From the NCBI GenBank assembly GCA_949128115.1, contig OX421968.1, forward strand, positions 55,507,423 to 55,571,422: DNA of 64,000 nt, written 5' to 3'. The position numbers and the translations under genes were made by a program. Shown in pieces: positions 1 through 9,639 of this stretch. This DNA comes from Anaspis maculata (taxonomy: Eukaryota; Arthropoda; Insecta; Coleoptera; Scraptiidae). The notes below the pieces were generated by a model, which worked only from the letters and a program-made list of their open reading frames with translations, did not search any database and had not been told where the DNA came from. Position 1 is the first letter of the stretch; every line of letters starts with the position of its first letter.

Positions 1-36
1 TACCAATAATAACACCATCAAATGATCAAAACACAC

Positions 37-1946
37 CACGGTTCGGCCAAAGTCGAAAATGACAAAAAAAATTGTCCACGAATTTTGATACGTGCAAGTG
101 GTTATTCACATGTTTTCATCTGAAAAAACCGTTGTACGAAAATTGTATCATTGTTAGTTTTTGATTTTTTTCAAAAAACGAAAGTTATGTGTCATTTGAT
201 AATGATTATCGCCCTCATCCCCAATTCAGCTAATCAGAACAGCCGAATATGACACACGTGACTCAGTTTAAGCTATCGATTATTGCATACTAGCATGTGA
301 AAAGAGTACAGTAGGTAGAAGCACCATACTAGGGTGATTCAAAATTTTTGAGTTAGGATTTTATGATGATTTTTTCAACTGGCTGGGAATTAATCAAACA
401 AAAACGGTTTTTCTTTTACTATGGCAAGCTTTCAGTCCCCTCTCCAACATATCAAATGTCCTCATCTCTGGGACTGCTACAAATTAGTATACAGGGTGAA
501 AGTTTATTATTATTCTTCACTTTCTCTCTTTCTTTCAGTTTAATTTGTTGAATTTATTTGATTTAAATCTGTGAATAAAAACGCAGCTGTAGAAAAACTC
601 CATATATTTGATGAATATGTTTGACTAGAAACTCTTGAGTTATTGAGTTGTCAAAAGAACCATTCGCAGTTGTTGTGTGAGCCGATTTCACCAAGAAAAA
701 AAATGTAAACGTGAAAAAGACTTCCCACCCTGTAAATTAAAATGCATCAGTTACAGGGATGTATCATTTTTATATGTTTAGTATGACATCATAAGCTTGC
801 AAAAGAACTAGAACTGGCCTCAATCTGGATCAATTCCACCAAGAAAAAAATTTAAGATCAGAAATACTTTTTACCTTGTAACTTGATACACAGCAGAAGA
901 GGGGACTTCAACATATCAAAAGTGCTCATCTCTGGGACTGCCACAAATCAGTATACAGGGTGGAAGTTTATTATTTTTCTTTACTTGCTTTCTTTCTTGA
1001 GAGACTAATAACTGGGAAAAATGGTTTTTGGCTAGTTTTGTAGACTATTATGTTCTGCCAATAAATATATCAATAATATACCACCCAGCAACTGCTGTGT
1101 ATCAAGTCATAAGGTGAAAAGTATTTCTGATCTTAAATTTTTTTCTTGGTGGGATTGATCTAGATTGAGGCCAGTTCTAGTTCTTTTGCAAGCTTATGAT
1201 GTCATATAAACATATAAAAATAATACATCCCTGTAACTGATGCATTTTAATCAACAGGGTGGGAAGTCTTTTTCACGTTTACATTTTTTTCTTGGTGAAA
1301 TCGGCTCACACAACAACTGCGAATGGTTCTTTGACAACTCAAGAGTTTCTAGTCATATTCACAACATATTCATCAAATATATAGAGTTTTTCTACAGATG
1401 CGTTTTTATTCACAGATTTAAATCAAATAAATTCAACAAATTAAACTGAAAGAAAGAGAGAAAGTGAAGAATAATAATAAACTTTCACCCTGTATACTGA
1501 TTTGTAGCAGTCCCAGAGATGAGGACATTTGATATGTTGGAGAGGGAACTGAAAGCTTGCCATGGTAGAAGAAAAACCGTTTTTGTTTGATTAATTCCCA
1601 GCCAGTTGAAAAAATCATCATAATTCCTAACTCAAAAATTTTGAATCACCCTAGTATGGTGCTTTTACCTAGTGTACTCTTTTCACTTGCTAGTATGCAA
1701 TAATCGATAGCTTAAACTGAGTCACGTGTGTCATATTCGGCTGTTCTGATTAGCTGAATTGGGGATGAGGGCGATAATCATTATCAAATGACACATAACT
1801 TTCGTTTTTTGAGAAAAATCAAAAACTAACAATGATACAATTTTGGTACAACGGTTTTTTCGGATGAAAACATGTGAATAACCACTTGCACGTATCAAAA
1901 TTCGTGGACAATTTTTTTTGTCATTTTCGACTTTGGCCGAACCGTG
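37..1946. mobile_element. Foldback (long palindromic) element, about 1.9 kb
   Basis: The left arm (about 37-900) and right arm (about 1080-1946) are inverted copies of each other around a loop near 900-1080. The ends are CACGGTTCGGCC and its complement, and the 4-bp ACAC lies directly outside both ends (33-36 and 1947-1950), a likely target duplication. Each arm carries internal CAGGGTG/CACCCTG motifs (near 488, 730, 956, 1255, 1488), so the arms themselves look built from smaller inverted-repeat modules. The mirror-image 62-codon frames at 363-551 and 1433-1621 are a consequence of the palindrome, not genes. No transposase is present, so it is non-autonomous. The superfamily is not recognised. 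Confidence 0.8.
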
Positions 1947-2095
1947 ACACGTTCGGCTTACGGAATCGGGGCAATGTTGGCACACTATGACTGCGACGAT
2001 TTACTGTGCAATCGAACGTGACGTCATGGGCCAGAAAGAGACGCTCAATTTAGGAAACCTGTATTTAATTCAATTCAATTTGATGTATCGCAAGG

Positions 2096-2395
2096 TATGT
2101 ATAGCATTTGATCTCTTGGGTGATGTAAAAATGATGGAAAAGATCTCACATGAAAATTGGGGTTGTTTGCAGGGGATGGAAATCGAACTTGGTGAATAAA
2201 AATCTGAAACTTCTGATTTTCATAGTACTTGACCTCTCAAATAAATAAATTAATAGAATAAATGATAGAAAAATTATGAAAAAACTCATCTGAAAATTAG
2301 GGTTAATTGTCAGGGGGGTAGAAATTAAACTTATGGAATAAAAATTTGAAACTTCCAATTTTCATAGCATTTGACCTCTTAAATAATGAACAGAG
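2096..2395 (+). repeat. Degenerate tandem repeat, Transib-like array family
   Basis: About two and a half units of a 120-125-bp repeat: a stretch like GAAACTTCCAATTTTCATAG, then TTTGACCTCTTAAAT, an A-rich piece, then CTCATCTGAAAATTGGGGTT and a purine-rich GGGGGTGGAAAT. The same unit in opposite orientation fills 6040-6650 and a diverged form fills 3245-4205, so it probably belongs to the same transposon family as the CACAGTG-ended elements described there. No outer terminus could be found on this side. Confidence 0.6.
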
Positions 2396-2599
2396 AATAT
2401 TTGCGGTGGTGGTTGCTCGAAGATTCGAAGAATCCACATCTGTTGCTGGTCTTGAGTTACGCCACCCAGATGAGTTTGAGAGCATCAGGACATATAAAGG
2501 GGTGTCTCGCCCCTATTTTATTTGCCCACCATTTCTCCAATTTTTTGTTCTCAAAATCAAGACTTCACTTGAGTCAAGTCGACAGTTGACAAATTTATC

Positions 2600-3214
2600 A
2601 TGCAGCGGTACACAGTGCCACAACGAACCAATATATTGAAAATTTATTTCCAAAGTCAACGATCAATTGCGGCGACTCGCAGGAAACTGCGTGCAACGCT
2701 TGGTCCAAACGCAGTGCCTGATATGAAAACCATCCGAAGTTTGGTACGAAAATTTGAAGAAAATGGTTTGGTGGGAGATAAACCAAGATCAGGGCGCCCT
2801 CGTAGCGGAAGATCGGCAGAAAATGTTGCAAGAACAAGCGATAATGTGACCGAGAGCTCAAAGACCTCGATTAGGCATCGTTCCCAGCAATTAGAGCTAT
2901 CACGCGCTACTACCCAAAGAATTTTACGAAAAGATCTTCATTTGACAGCCTATAAGGTCCAACAGACACAAGAACTTAAACCAGCAGACCATCCACGTCG
3001 CCTGCAATACGCCAATTGGTTGCTAAATTGGCGATCGAAGAAAATGATGACTTTTGGAGAAAAATCATTATGAGCGATGAGGCTCATTTTCACCTTGGTG
3101 GTTACGTTAACAGGCAAAATTGCCGTCAATGGAGCACGGAGAATCCAAGAGTCATTCACGAGCAACCAATGCATCCACTCAAGGTAACTGTTTGGTGTGG
3201 TTTTTGGGCTGGCG
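2600..3214 (+). pseudogene. mariner transposase, N-terminal part
   Basis: The frame starts at an ATG (MQRYTVPQRTN) and continues for 157 codons through a helix-turn-helix DNA-binding region (KTIRSLVRKFEENGLVGDKP, then RSGRPRSGR, the linker usual in this group) to about 3073. A frame change near 3016-3060 moves coding into another frame, which gives SDEAHFHLGG, the region with the first catalytic aspartate, and then VWCGFWAG before the inserted element at 3215. Two lesions (frameshift and insertion) mean that no functional transposase can be made. The rest of the protein resumes at 5445. Confidence 0.85.
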
Positions 3215-5444
3215 CACAGTGGTCCAGAATTCAGAAAATCTGGCCAAAAATCTGAAACTTATGTAACTTGTTCAGAATAAAATCGTGAATACAGAAAAAA
3301 TCATCAAAAAAATCTCATTGGAAAATGGGGTAATTTTGAGGGGGCTAAATTCAGAATAAATTCAAAAAATTCCGAAACTCATGGAGCTGGTTCATGATAA
3401 AGTTGTGATTACAGAAAAAAATTGAAAAAATTCTTATTGCAAAATGGGGTTGAATTTGAGGGGGTTGAAGTGAAAATAAATTCGAAAAAATCTGAAACTT
3501 ATGACACTGGTCCACAATAAAGTCCTGATTACAGAAAAAATAATTAAAAAAATCTCATTGCGAAATGGGGTTGATTTTGGAGGGGTTCAAATCGAAATAT
3601 ATTAGAAAAATTCTGAAACTTCTGAAGCTAGTCCATAATAAGGTCGTGGTTGCAATAAAAATAATTGAAATAATCTTATTAGAAAATTGGGTTGATTTTA
3701 GGGGGTTGAAATCGAAATAAATGGGAAAATTGTGATACTTATGGAGCTGGTTCGTGATCACAGATGAAATAATCGTAATTAGCATTTATCTACAAAGTGA
3801 AAGAAAAATTGTAGAAAAAGAAAAACTACTATCAATGCAATAATAGGCAAGCTGCGGCATTATAGTATTGTTATTAAAAACTGGGTGGATTTGAGGGGGA
3901 TAAAATCGAAATGAATTAGAAAAATTCTGAAACTCTAGGGACTGATCCATAATAATGTCATTATCACAGGCAAATTGATTGAAAACACCGCATCGCAGGA
4001 TGAGGTCATGGGTGGTTTCAATTAATCAGAAATAAATTGGAAAAACTCTGAAACTTATGAACCTAGTCCATAGTAAGGTCACGATTCCAGGAAAAATTAA
4101 TGAAAGAATCTCATTGAAAAATTAAGTTGATTTTAAGAGGGTTGAAATCGAAATAAATCAGAAAGTTCTGATCTTTATGGACCTGGTCCATAATAAAGAG
4201 AAATAATTATAATTAATCACTATTATAAATGGAGAAACATGTAAGTATACGATTAACAGCCCTGACTCGTATACCTACTCACTCATGCCGTCTGCAATAA
4301 TGTTCAAAAGGGTAGGACGGCAGTTTTCCAATCCATGATAGCACCCTCGACAAGATCATTTGTGATATTACCGGTTATCCCTTTTTCGCAGCTCCGATAG
4401 ATAAAAATTAGGAAAGAGTGACCAATGTATCTGTCATCACAGTAGATTTGATAATGAACTAAATTCTATGGAAGGTCAGGGAGTCCAGAAAATGTTAAAA
4501 AAGGTAACCCTAGAGTCCGTACATGATGTGATGAGCGACTGTCTAGTTTTTTTTTTGCAAAATTCGGCCTTATAAAGGATTGAGGAGACACAGTCCTTCA
4601 AAATTTCAATTTAATCTTGGTTTTTCTACCAATAAATTATGAACGCGTTGCCAAATTGGGCTCTAGGTTGACAGAACAATGTTTTGAGTGAATACTTAAG
4701 TAAATTAGCTGAATTGCAACAGATTTGAACAAGTAATTCACAATTCAAGGGACTGAAGGGTCACAAAAAAAGGTCGAATCTCAAAAATCCAGAGATAGGT
4801 AGTGATAAAAACATATGCCGTCACCATGTTCATTTCACAAAACGTAACGTTTTCTCTCTCGATAAGTACCTAACTATTTTTTTTACCTTACTCTAAAATG
4901 CACAGATGCACGGCACGCACCACATCGGAAAAAAAAGATTATTTGCCAATGGAGCACTTTCGAGCAAAAACTGTTCATACTACTTCATTCATGGAATGTT
5001 GTAGTATCTCTTAGGGTATAAATCTCAGTGGGGTTGTGTGGCGACTTTTTTGTATTTCTCAAGGAACTTTTCAAAAACTTGAAAAATTAACTATATAAAT
5101 AATAATAATATTGAATATTTTCAAATTTGTTTTTAGACTGACCATATATGTCAAACTAAAGTACTTCCTTTGAAGATCATTTTGTGAAAGTTGCAAATCC
5201 GCAGTGCAATTATTAAGCTAGCACTCATTCTTTAAAGTTTGCGAGCAAAATAGGGTAACTTTGACTCCAAAAAAATTAGTAACTTTGAGGGGTCAGAACA
5301 GGCGAGTTCCTGAAACAAAGTAACTCATATTCCGGAAAAGACTACCTACACTATTTCTTTACGTGCCCACAAAATATGAAAGTCATGCGAAATACTTGTA
5401 AAATTTGATTTTTGGCCGCATTTATTGAATTTCGGACCACTGTG
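3215..5444. mobile_element. Non-autonomous Transib-like element inside mariner
   Basis: The ends are CACAGTGGTCC at 3215 and the inverted GGACCACTGTG ending at 5444. The GC-rich 5-bp TGGCG is duplicated on both sides (3210-3214 and 5445-5449); removing one copy and the insert restores the conserved mariner coding line at that point, which fixes the boundaries exactly. In both ends a CACAGTG heptamer is followed by 22 bases and then CCAAAAATC. A CACWRTG heptamer, a spacer near 23 bp, an A-rich nonamer and 5-bp GC-rich duplications are the known hallmarks of Transib transposons and resemble RAG recombination signals. There is no transposase inside; the left 1 kb is a tandem array and the rest is non-coding. 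Confidence 0.82.
3245..4205 (+). repeat. Tandem array, about 119-bp unit, roughly eight copies
   Basis: Each unit has TCTGAAACTTATGGA, then CTGGTCCATAATAAAGTC, GATTACAGAAAAAAT, AATCTCATTGCAAAATGGGG and TTGAGGGGGTTGAAATCGAA. Starts of CTGAAACTTATG-like blocks fall near 3251, 3373, 3490, 3612, 3930, 4048 and 4168. The array forms the left part of the Transib-like element and begins directly after its terminal repeat, so it is sub-terminal repeat amplification within the transposon. Confidence 0.8.
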
Positions 5445-5922
5445 TGGCGGCGTGATTGGGCCATTCTTTTTTGAAAATGATGCAAAGCAAACGGTTACGG
5501 TCACTGGTGAAAGATATAGAGAAATGCTTAACAACTTTTTGGCGCCGAAAATTGCTGAAAATGGCTTAGAGGATATGTGGTTTCAACAGGATGGAGCTAC
5601 TCCCCATACTTCTCGTGGAACGATGGTTTTATTGAGAGCAATGTTTCCCAATCGCTTGATTTCAAAAAGCGGTCATGTGGACTGGCCCCCAAGATCATGT
5701 GATTCAACCCCATTGGACTCGTTTCTTTGGGGTTACCTCAAGTCTAAAGTTTACACCGATGACCCTCAAACCCTTGAACACCTCAAGGATAACATACGCG
5801 CTGCCATCCTTGATATAGAGCCTGGTTTGTGTGAAGACGTTATGCAAAATGCAGTGCGACGCGCGGAGGTCTGCCAGAGGGAGCGTGGTGGCCACCTGGC
5901 CGATATTTTGTTCCACACATAA
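5445..5922 (+). pseudogene. mariner transposase, C-terminal catalytic part
   Basis: Coding resumes directly after the inserted element with GGVIGPFFFENDA and runs to the stop at 5922. QQDGATPHT holds the second catalytic aspartate, and WPPRSCDSTPLDSFLWGYLK the third acidic residue; I count about 36 residues between them, more than the 34 of canonical mariner, so this is one of the divergent mariner-related lineages. The end VCQRERGGHLADILFH is typical for these proteins. The reading frame is open over this part, but it is separated from its N-terminal half by the 2.2-kb insertion and a frameshift upstream. Confidence 0.85.
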
Positions 5923-6039
5923 TTTTGAATGGTCAATATATACTCTTCATAAAACCAACTAAGTATATTTATTTTATTTCAAAAGTTATTGAGAAAGAAA
6001 ATAGGGGCGTTACTTTTGAGACACCCTTTAGATGCAAGG

Positions 6040-6712
6040 AAATTACTTGACGAAATTACAAGTTCAATTCTCACCCCCTGAAAACCAGCCCAGTTTAAAG
6101 ATGAGATTTTCTTCATTATTTTTTTTTTCAGCATTCAAGAGGTCAAATGCTATTAAAATCGGAAGTTTCAGATTTTTATTTCGTAAGTTAACTTTCCACC
6201 CTCTGACAACAACCCTTATTCTCAAATGAGATATTTTCCATCATTTTTACATCATTCAAGAGATCAAATGCTATGAAAATTGTAAGTTCCAGATTTTTTC
6301 AGATAGTTCAATTTCCACCCCCTAAAACAACCCCAATTTTCAGATGAGTCTTTTTCATAATTTTTTTCATCATTTGCTTTATTCATTCGTCCATTTAAGA
6401 GGTGAAGTGCTATGAAAATGAAAAAATTCAGATTTTTTATTCATCAAGTTTAATTTCCACCCCCTGTGAACAACCCCAATTTTCAAATGAGATTTTTTTC
6501 TTTATCTTTCCCTCATTTTAGAGGTCAATTCCTGTGAAAATCGGAAGTTTCAGATTTTTATTCAGCAAGTTAAATTTCCACCCCTTGAAAACAACCCCAA
6601 TTTTCAGATGAGAATTTTTTCATTATTTTTCCTGAAATCACAAGCTCATTCTGGACTAGTTCTGTAAGTTTGAGAGTTTCCGCCACAAAATGTCCACTCT
6701 CAACCCACTGTG
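6040..6712 (-). mobile_element. Second Transib-like element, one terminus plus repeat array
   Basis: Read on the minus strand, the element begins CACAGTGGGTTGAG at 6712 and after about 35 bases enters sequence that aligns base for base in structure with the left end of the element at 3215 (CTCAAACTTAC...GTCCAGAATGA...TCTCATCTGAAAATTGGGG). Five degenerate ~125-bp units follow down to about 6040. The flank CGGCG (6713-6717) is GC-rich, as expected for a Transib target. The opposite end was not found; the inverted array at 2096-2395 may belong to it. Confidence 0.65.
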
Positions 6713-6722
6713 CGGCGGTGCT

Positions 6723-6971
6723 CTAAGCACGTCGTTCTAGCTGTCCAATGTTTGCCTCCATCGTTGCAATTATTTCTGCTAGTTTCCTCACATTACTGTC
6801 GAGGTATCGCGTGTGTTGTTCCATAGCCGCCATCAGCTCTTCCAGACGCCTCTTCTCGTTTTCTTCCTTTTTACGCTCTTTTTTCTGCTCTTCTAGAACA
6901 TTCTTAAATTCCAGGACAATAGCAGCAACGTCTTCGGCTCCTCTCTTCGACATACTTCTCGTCTCCTGCAT
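6723..6971 (-). CDS. gag-like N-terminal fragment of a gypsy-type element
   Basis: An ATG at 6971 opens an 82-codon frame rich in charged residues (EEQKKERKKEENEKRRLEEL) that predicts a coiled coil across residues 20-70, ending at a stop near 6723, just before the Transib-like terminus at 6712. About 85 bases upstream lies TTTGGTGTCAGAAAGCG (minus strand), a junction of the kind that directly follows the 5' LTR of insect LTR retrotransposons, preceded by an LTR-like end ...CGTAACA. I therefore read it as the start of gag of an old element whose remainder was cut off by insertion. The family cannot be fixed from this short coiled-coil fragment. Confidence 0.5.
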   Translation of the reverse strand: MQETRSMSKRGAEDVAAIVLEFKNVLEEQKKERKKEENEKRRLEELMAAMEQHTRYLDSNVRKLAEIIATMEANIGQLERRA

Positions 6972-7053
6972 TTACGAATCAATTCCAATATTTGCAAACA
7001 CCTTGTAGTCGCAGGCCGAAGTACTCTCAATTATAACGCTTTCTGACACCAAA

Positions 7054-7095
7054 TGTTACGTATTTCGCGTATAAAGGTTCGTTTATAATTGAGAC
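7054..7095 (-). repeat. End of an older LTR (gypsy-2), first piece
   Basis: On the minus strand this piece ends in CGTAACA followed by the TTTGGTGTCAG junction. It is separated from the rest of its LTR (15799-15951) by the gypsy inserted at the GATC target. Joining the two flanks across GATC gives a continuous sequence, so the LTR existed before that insertion. The far LTR edge is unclear because a palindrome begins at 15954. Confidence 0.5.
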
Positions 7096-7099
7096 GATC

Positions 7100-7283
7100 T
7101 GTGGTAAGGCCCTTCAGGCTGGTGCACGAATAACGGACAAGTCTTCTGTTTCATAGGTTTATTCTAATTGTTCGTTCCTAGTCTAGGTTACAGCTTAAAT
7201 AGGCATAGGTAATAATGACCGTCGAAGAATGTGCTGACACAAACTTGCGCTTCCACGCGGCTATTAATAAGTAGGTCACTACA
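7100..7283 (-). repeat. 3' LTR of the minus-strand gypsy
   Basis: 184 bp, TG...CA in minus-strand sense (TGTAGTGACC ... CTTACCACA). By eye it differs from the partner LTR at 15611-15794 by only about two substitutions, so the insertion is fairly recent even though the element is heavily rearranged. The bordering purine tract is at 7284-7297. Confidence 0.92.
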
Positions 7284-7297
7284 CCTCCCCTTTTGGG
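7284..7297 (-). other. Polypurine tract
   Basis: Minus strand CCCAAAAGGGGAGG directly abuts the TG start of the 3' LTR. The same CCCAAAAGGGGAGG precedes the 3' LTR of the other gypsy at 32608-32621, supporting a close relationship between the two elements although their LTRs differ in length and sequence. Confidence 0.85.
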
Positions 7298-7870
7298 AGT
7301 ATGATGCATACCTGTCAGGGAATGCGTCATTCTAACCATTTAAAAACTAAAAAATTCAATTAAAAAAAAACAAATATAACATCATAATGGTATCTCAAAA
7401 TAAATCAACCAAATGATAGAATACCTAATAAATTTGAATCTGGAATCTTCGGATACCAAATCAAACTACAAAAATTACAAACATGGGAAATAGATCAAAA
7501 TTTTGGGTTGTTGTACTCAATTTCATTCAAAACATTCAATTGCACTGCGCGCGCATACAGCACAATTAAACCTTTTTTCTGAAATTTAAATTTTTCAAAA
7601 ACCAAAATTTTTTATAACCAACTAAACATACTTATAGACAGTAGGTACAAAATTCACGAAAAATACACAAATACTCACAATAAAATAATGAAAATCAGGT
7701 AGACAAATATTTACAGCTTGACACACAAAAAATTATATAAATCTCCGAATAGCAATGTTCGTGGTTAAAATACCTTTATTAATTGGTACTGGAGATGATA
7801 CAATAGTGAAAATGTTGATTTTTATTTTATATACATATAGTTATACGTCAGAATTTTGTTGATCCACTTA
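7298..7870 (-). other. 3' untranslated region of the minus-strand gypsy
   Basis: AT-rich non-coding stretch between the 3' end of pol (interrupted at 7871-12154) and the purine tract. No env-like or other reading frame is visible. Confidence 0.6.
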
Positions 7871-8797
7871 TACAGGGTGTTCGGGTTTGGCTATTACAAA
7901 CTTTGAGGGATGATTTCCCTTCAAAAATAAAGCCGAAAGAACAAAAAACTCATGGTCCTAAAATGCTTTCTTAAAAAAATACAGGGTGTTGAAGTTGACT
8001 TTTTTAAATGGTTTTTTCACCGTAACTTTTGAACCGTTGAACCGATTTTAATCAAATTTGAATAGAAGTTAAGTCAAATAAGTTTCCATCGAATAATAAT
8101 ACTACAAGTCATCTAAAATTTTTGGGGGCGTAGATAACAGGGGACTGTTCCCTATTTTTGCCCCTATTTTTATCTACCTCAATTATTTTTTCGAAATTGT
8201 TAATATTTTCGGATTCTACGTTCAATTTAGAAGAAAAAGTTACTGCTGCAAAATTTTGATTAGAGGCTTCATTCTCGAGATATTTGGGTCTGAAACTTTG
8301 GAAAACGCCTCGAAATCGCGACTTTCAAAAGCCTAAAAATTAAAATCCAAGAAAACTCATGATTCCTCAACTGGAATAAGTTTTCTAGGTTGCTTAGGTT
8401 GATTTATTGCCATTTGTGGCTAAGAAACGAGGCGTTTTCAGAGAAAAACAATTTGGGCTCTGGAAAGTGGCGATTTCGAGATGTTTTCCAAAGTTTCAAA
8501 ACCAAATATCTTGGGGATGAAGCCTCTAATAAAAATTTTGCAAGGGTAACTTTTTCTTCTAAATTGAACGTAGAATCTGAAAATATCAACTTTTTCAAAA
8601 AATAATCAGGGGAGATAAAAATAGGGGCGAAAATAGGGGACAGTCCCCTATTATCCACGCCCCCAGGAATCTTTTATGGATCGTGGTATTATTATTCGAT
8701 GGAGACTCAGTTGACTAAACTTTGGTTCAAATTTGATCAAAATCAGTTCAACGGTTCTAAAGTTACGGTGAAAAAACGATAAAAAAAAGTCAACTTA

Positions 8798-8849
8798 AAT
8801 AATAAATAAATAAATATCATATATTTCCATTAAACTACAATACGGCAGC
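8798..8849 (-). mobile_element. LINE 3' tail, split by the hAT
   Basis: On the minus strand this ends with a TATTTATTTATTTATTATTT-type tail, the 3' end of a 5'-truncated LINE whose upstream part is at 11806-12025. A similar AAATA-rich tail ends the LINE at 43180-44467. The hAT insertion at 8850 separates the two pieces, with its 8-bp duplication on both. Confidence 0.6.
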
Positions 8850-9639
8850 CAGGGCCGATTCTAAGTGGTGTGCTGGGTGTGCCCCTGCACAGGGGCGGCC
8901 AAAATTCAAGGGCGGCGAAAAGTCGCCAATTTTTTCTAACGAAAAATTGAGTGTCGAAAAAGGAACTGATGTTATGATTTTCGAGACCGACGGCAGCCGC
9001 CCTGCGTAAATTGTGATTTTTTAGTGCTGAAAAAATACAACAGGTTGTCAAGAATGGAAGCGAGGCGGCCGCCCTGCGTCAACTATTATAGATATTAGAC
9101 TTCTTTCTCAGACAAGTATCTGAGGAAGGGCAAGAATTTTCATCTCTTGGTAACATTCCCGACAATCTGTTTGGAATCGGATCGGCATGAAAAAATGCGG
9201 TGTAGTACAAAAAAAATTCACAACTTTCAAAAAAACCACACTACGATCAAAATTCGAGAACCGTTTAGAGATATTGATATGTGCTTTTCAGAACTGCAAT
9301 CAGAAAAAAACTGGGATCTTTTTCACAGAAGCAGATTGAATGATGTGGACTGGTTTTGCACTTTTTCTGTTTTCACCCTGTATAGCTCACTCAACGTTGT
9401 TCAACCTCTGTACCATCCAAGTATCTCACAGCCAAAAGAACACGCTATCCAGCATGACCACAATTTCCAAAATCGATCCATTTTTACCTGAGATATTCAC
9501 ATTTGAAGTGAGGCAAAATTTTCCAGTGAATCAGTTCAATTGTTGCCCAGTTTATTTGAACAGCTTTATCTGATTCCATTCAACTACAAAATCAATATGC
9601 TTACCTATGAATTGGTATAAGTGCCTAAAAACTCATCTA

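Larger units (their letters stand above)
2497..6028 (+). mobile_element. mariner-type DNA transposon, interrupted
   Basis: The left terminus AAGGGGTGTCTC...GCCCCTATTTT and right terminus (read inward) AAAGGGTGTCTCAAAAGTAACGCCCC are inverted repeats; the left copy has lost roughly eight internal bases. TA dinucleotides flank both ends (2495-2496 and 6029-6030), as expected for Tc1/mariner insertion. Subtracting the 2230-bp insertion and its 5-bp duplication leaves about 1.3 kb, the normal mariner size. It encodes a broken transposase. The copy lies between inverted copies of a Transib-like repeat array. Confidence 0.88.

Noticed and set aside
363..1621. Two near-identical 62-codon frames on opposite strands
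   Set aside because: Mirror images produced by the palindrome arms; no domain or codon signal.
2611..2617. CACAGTG heptamer in the mariner start region
   Set aside because: It is part of the coding sequence for RYTVPQR and has no nonamer or duplication; chance.
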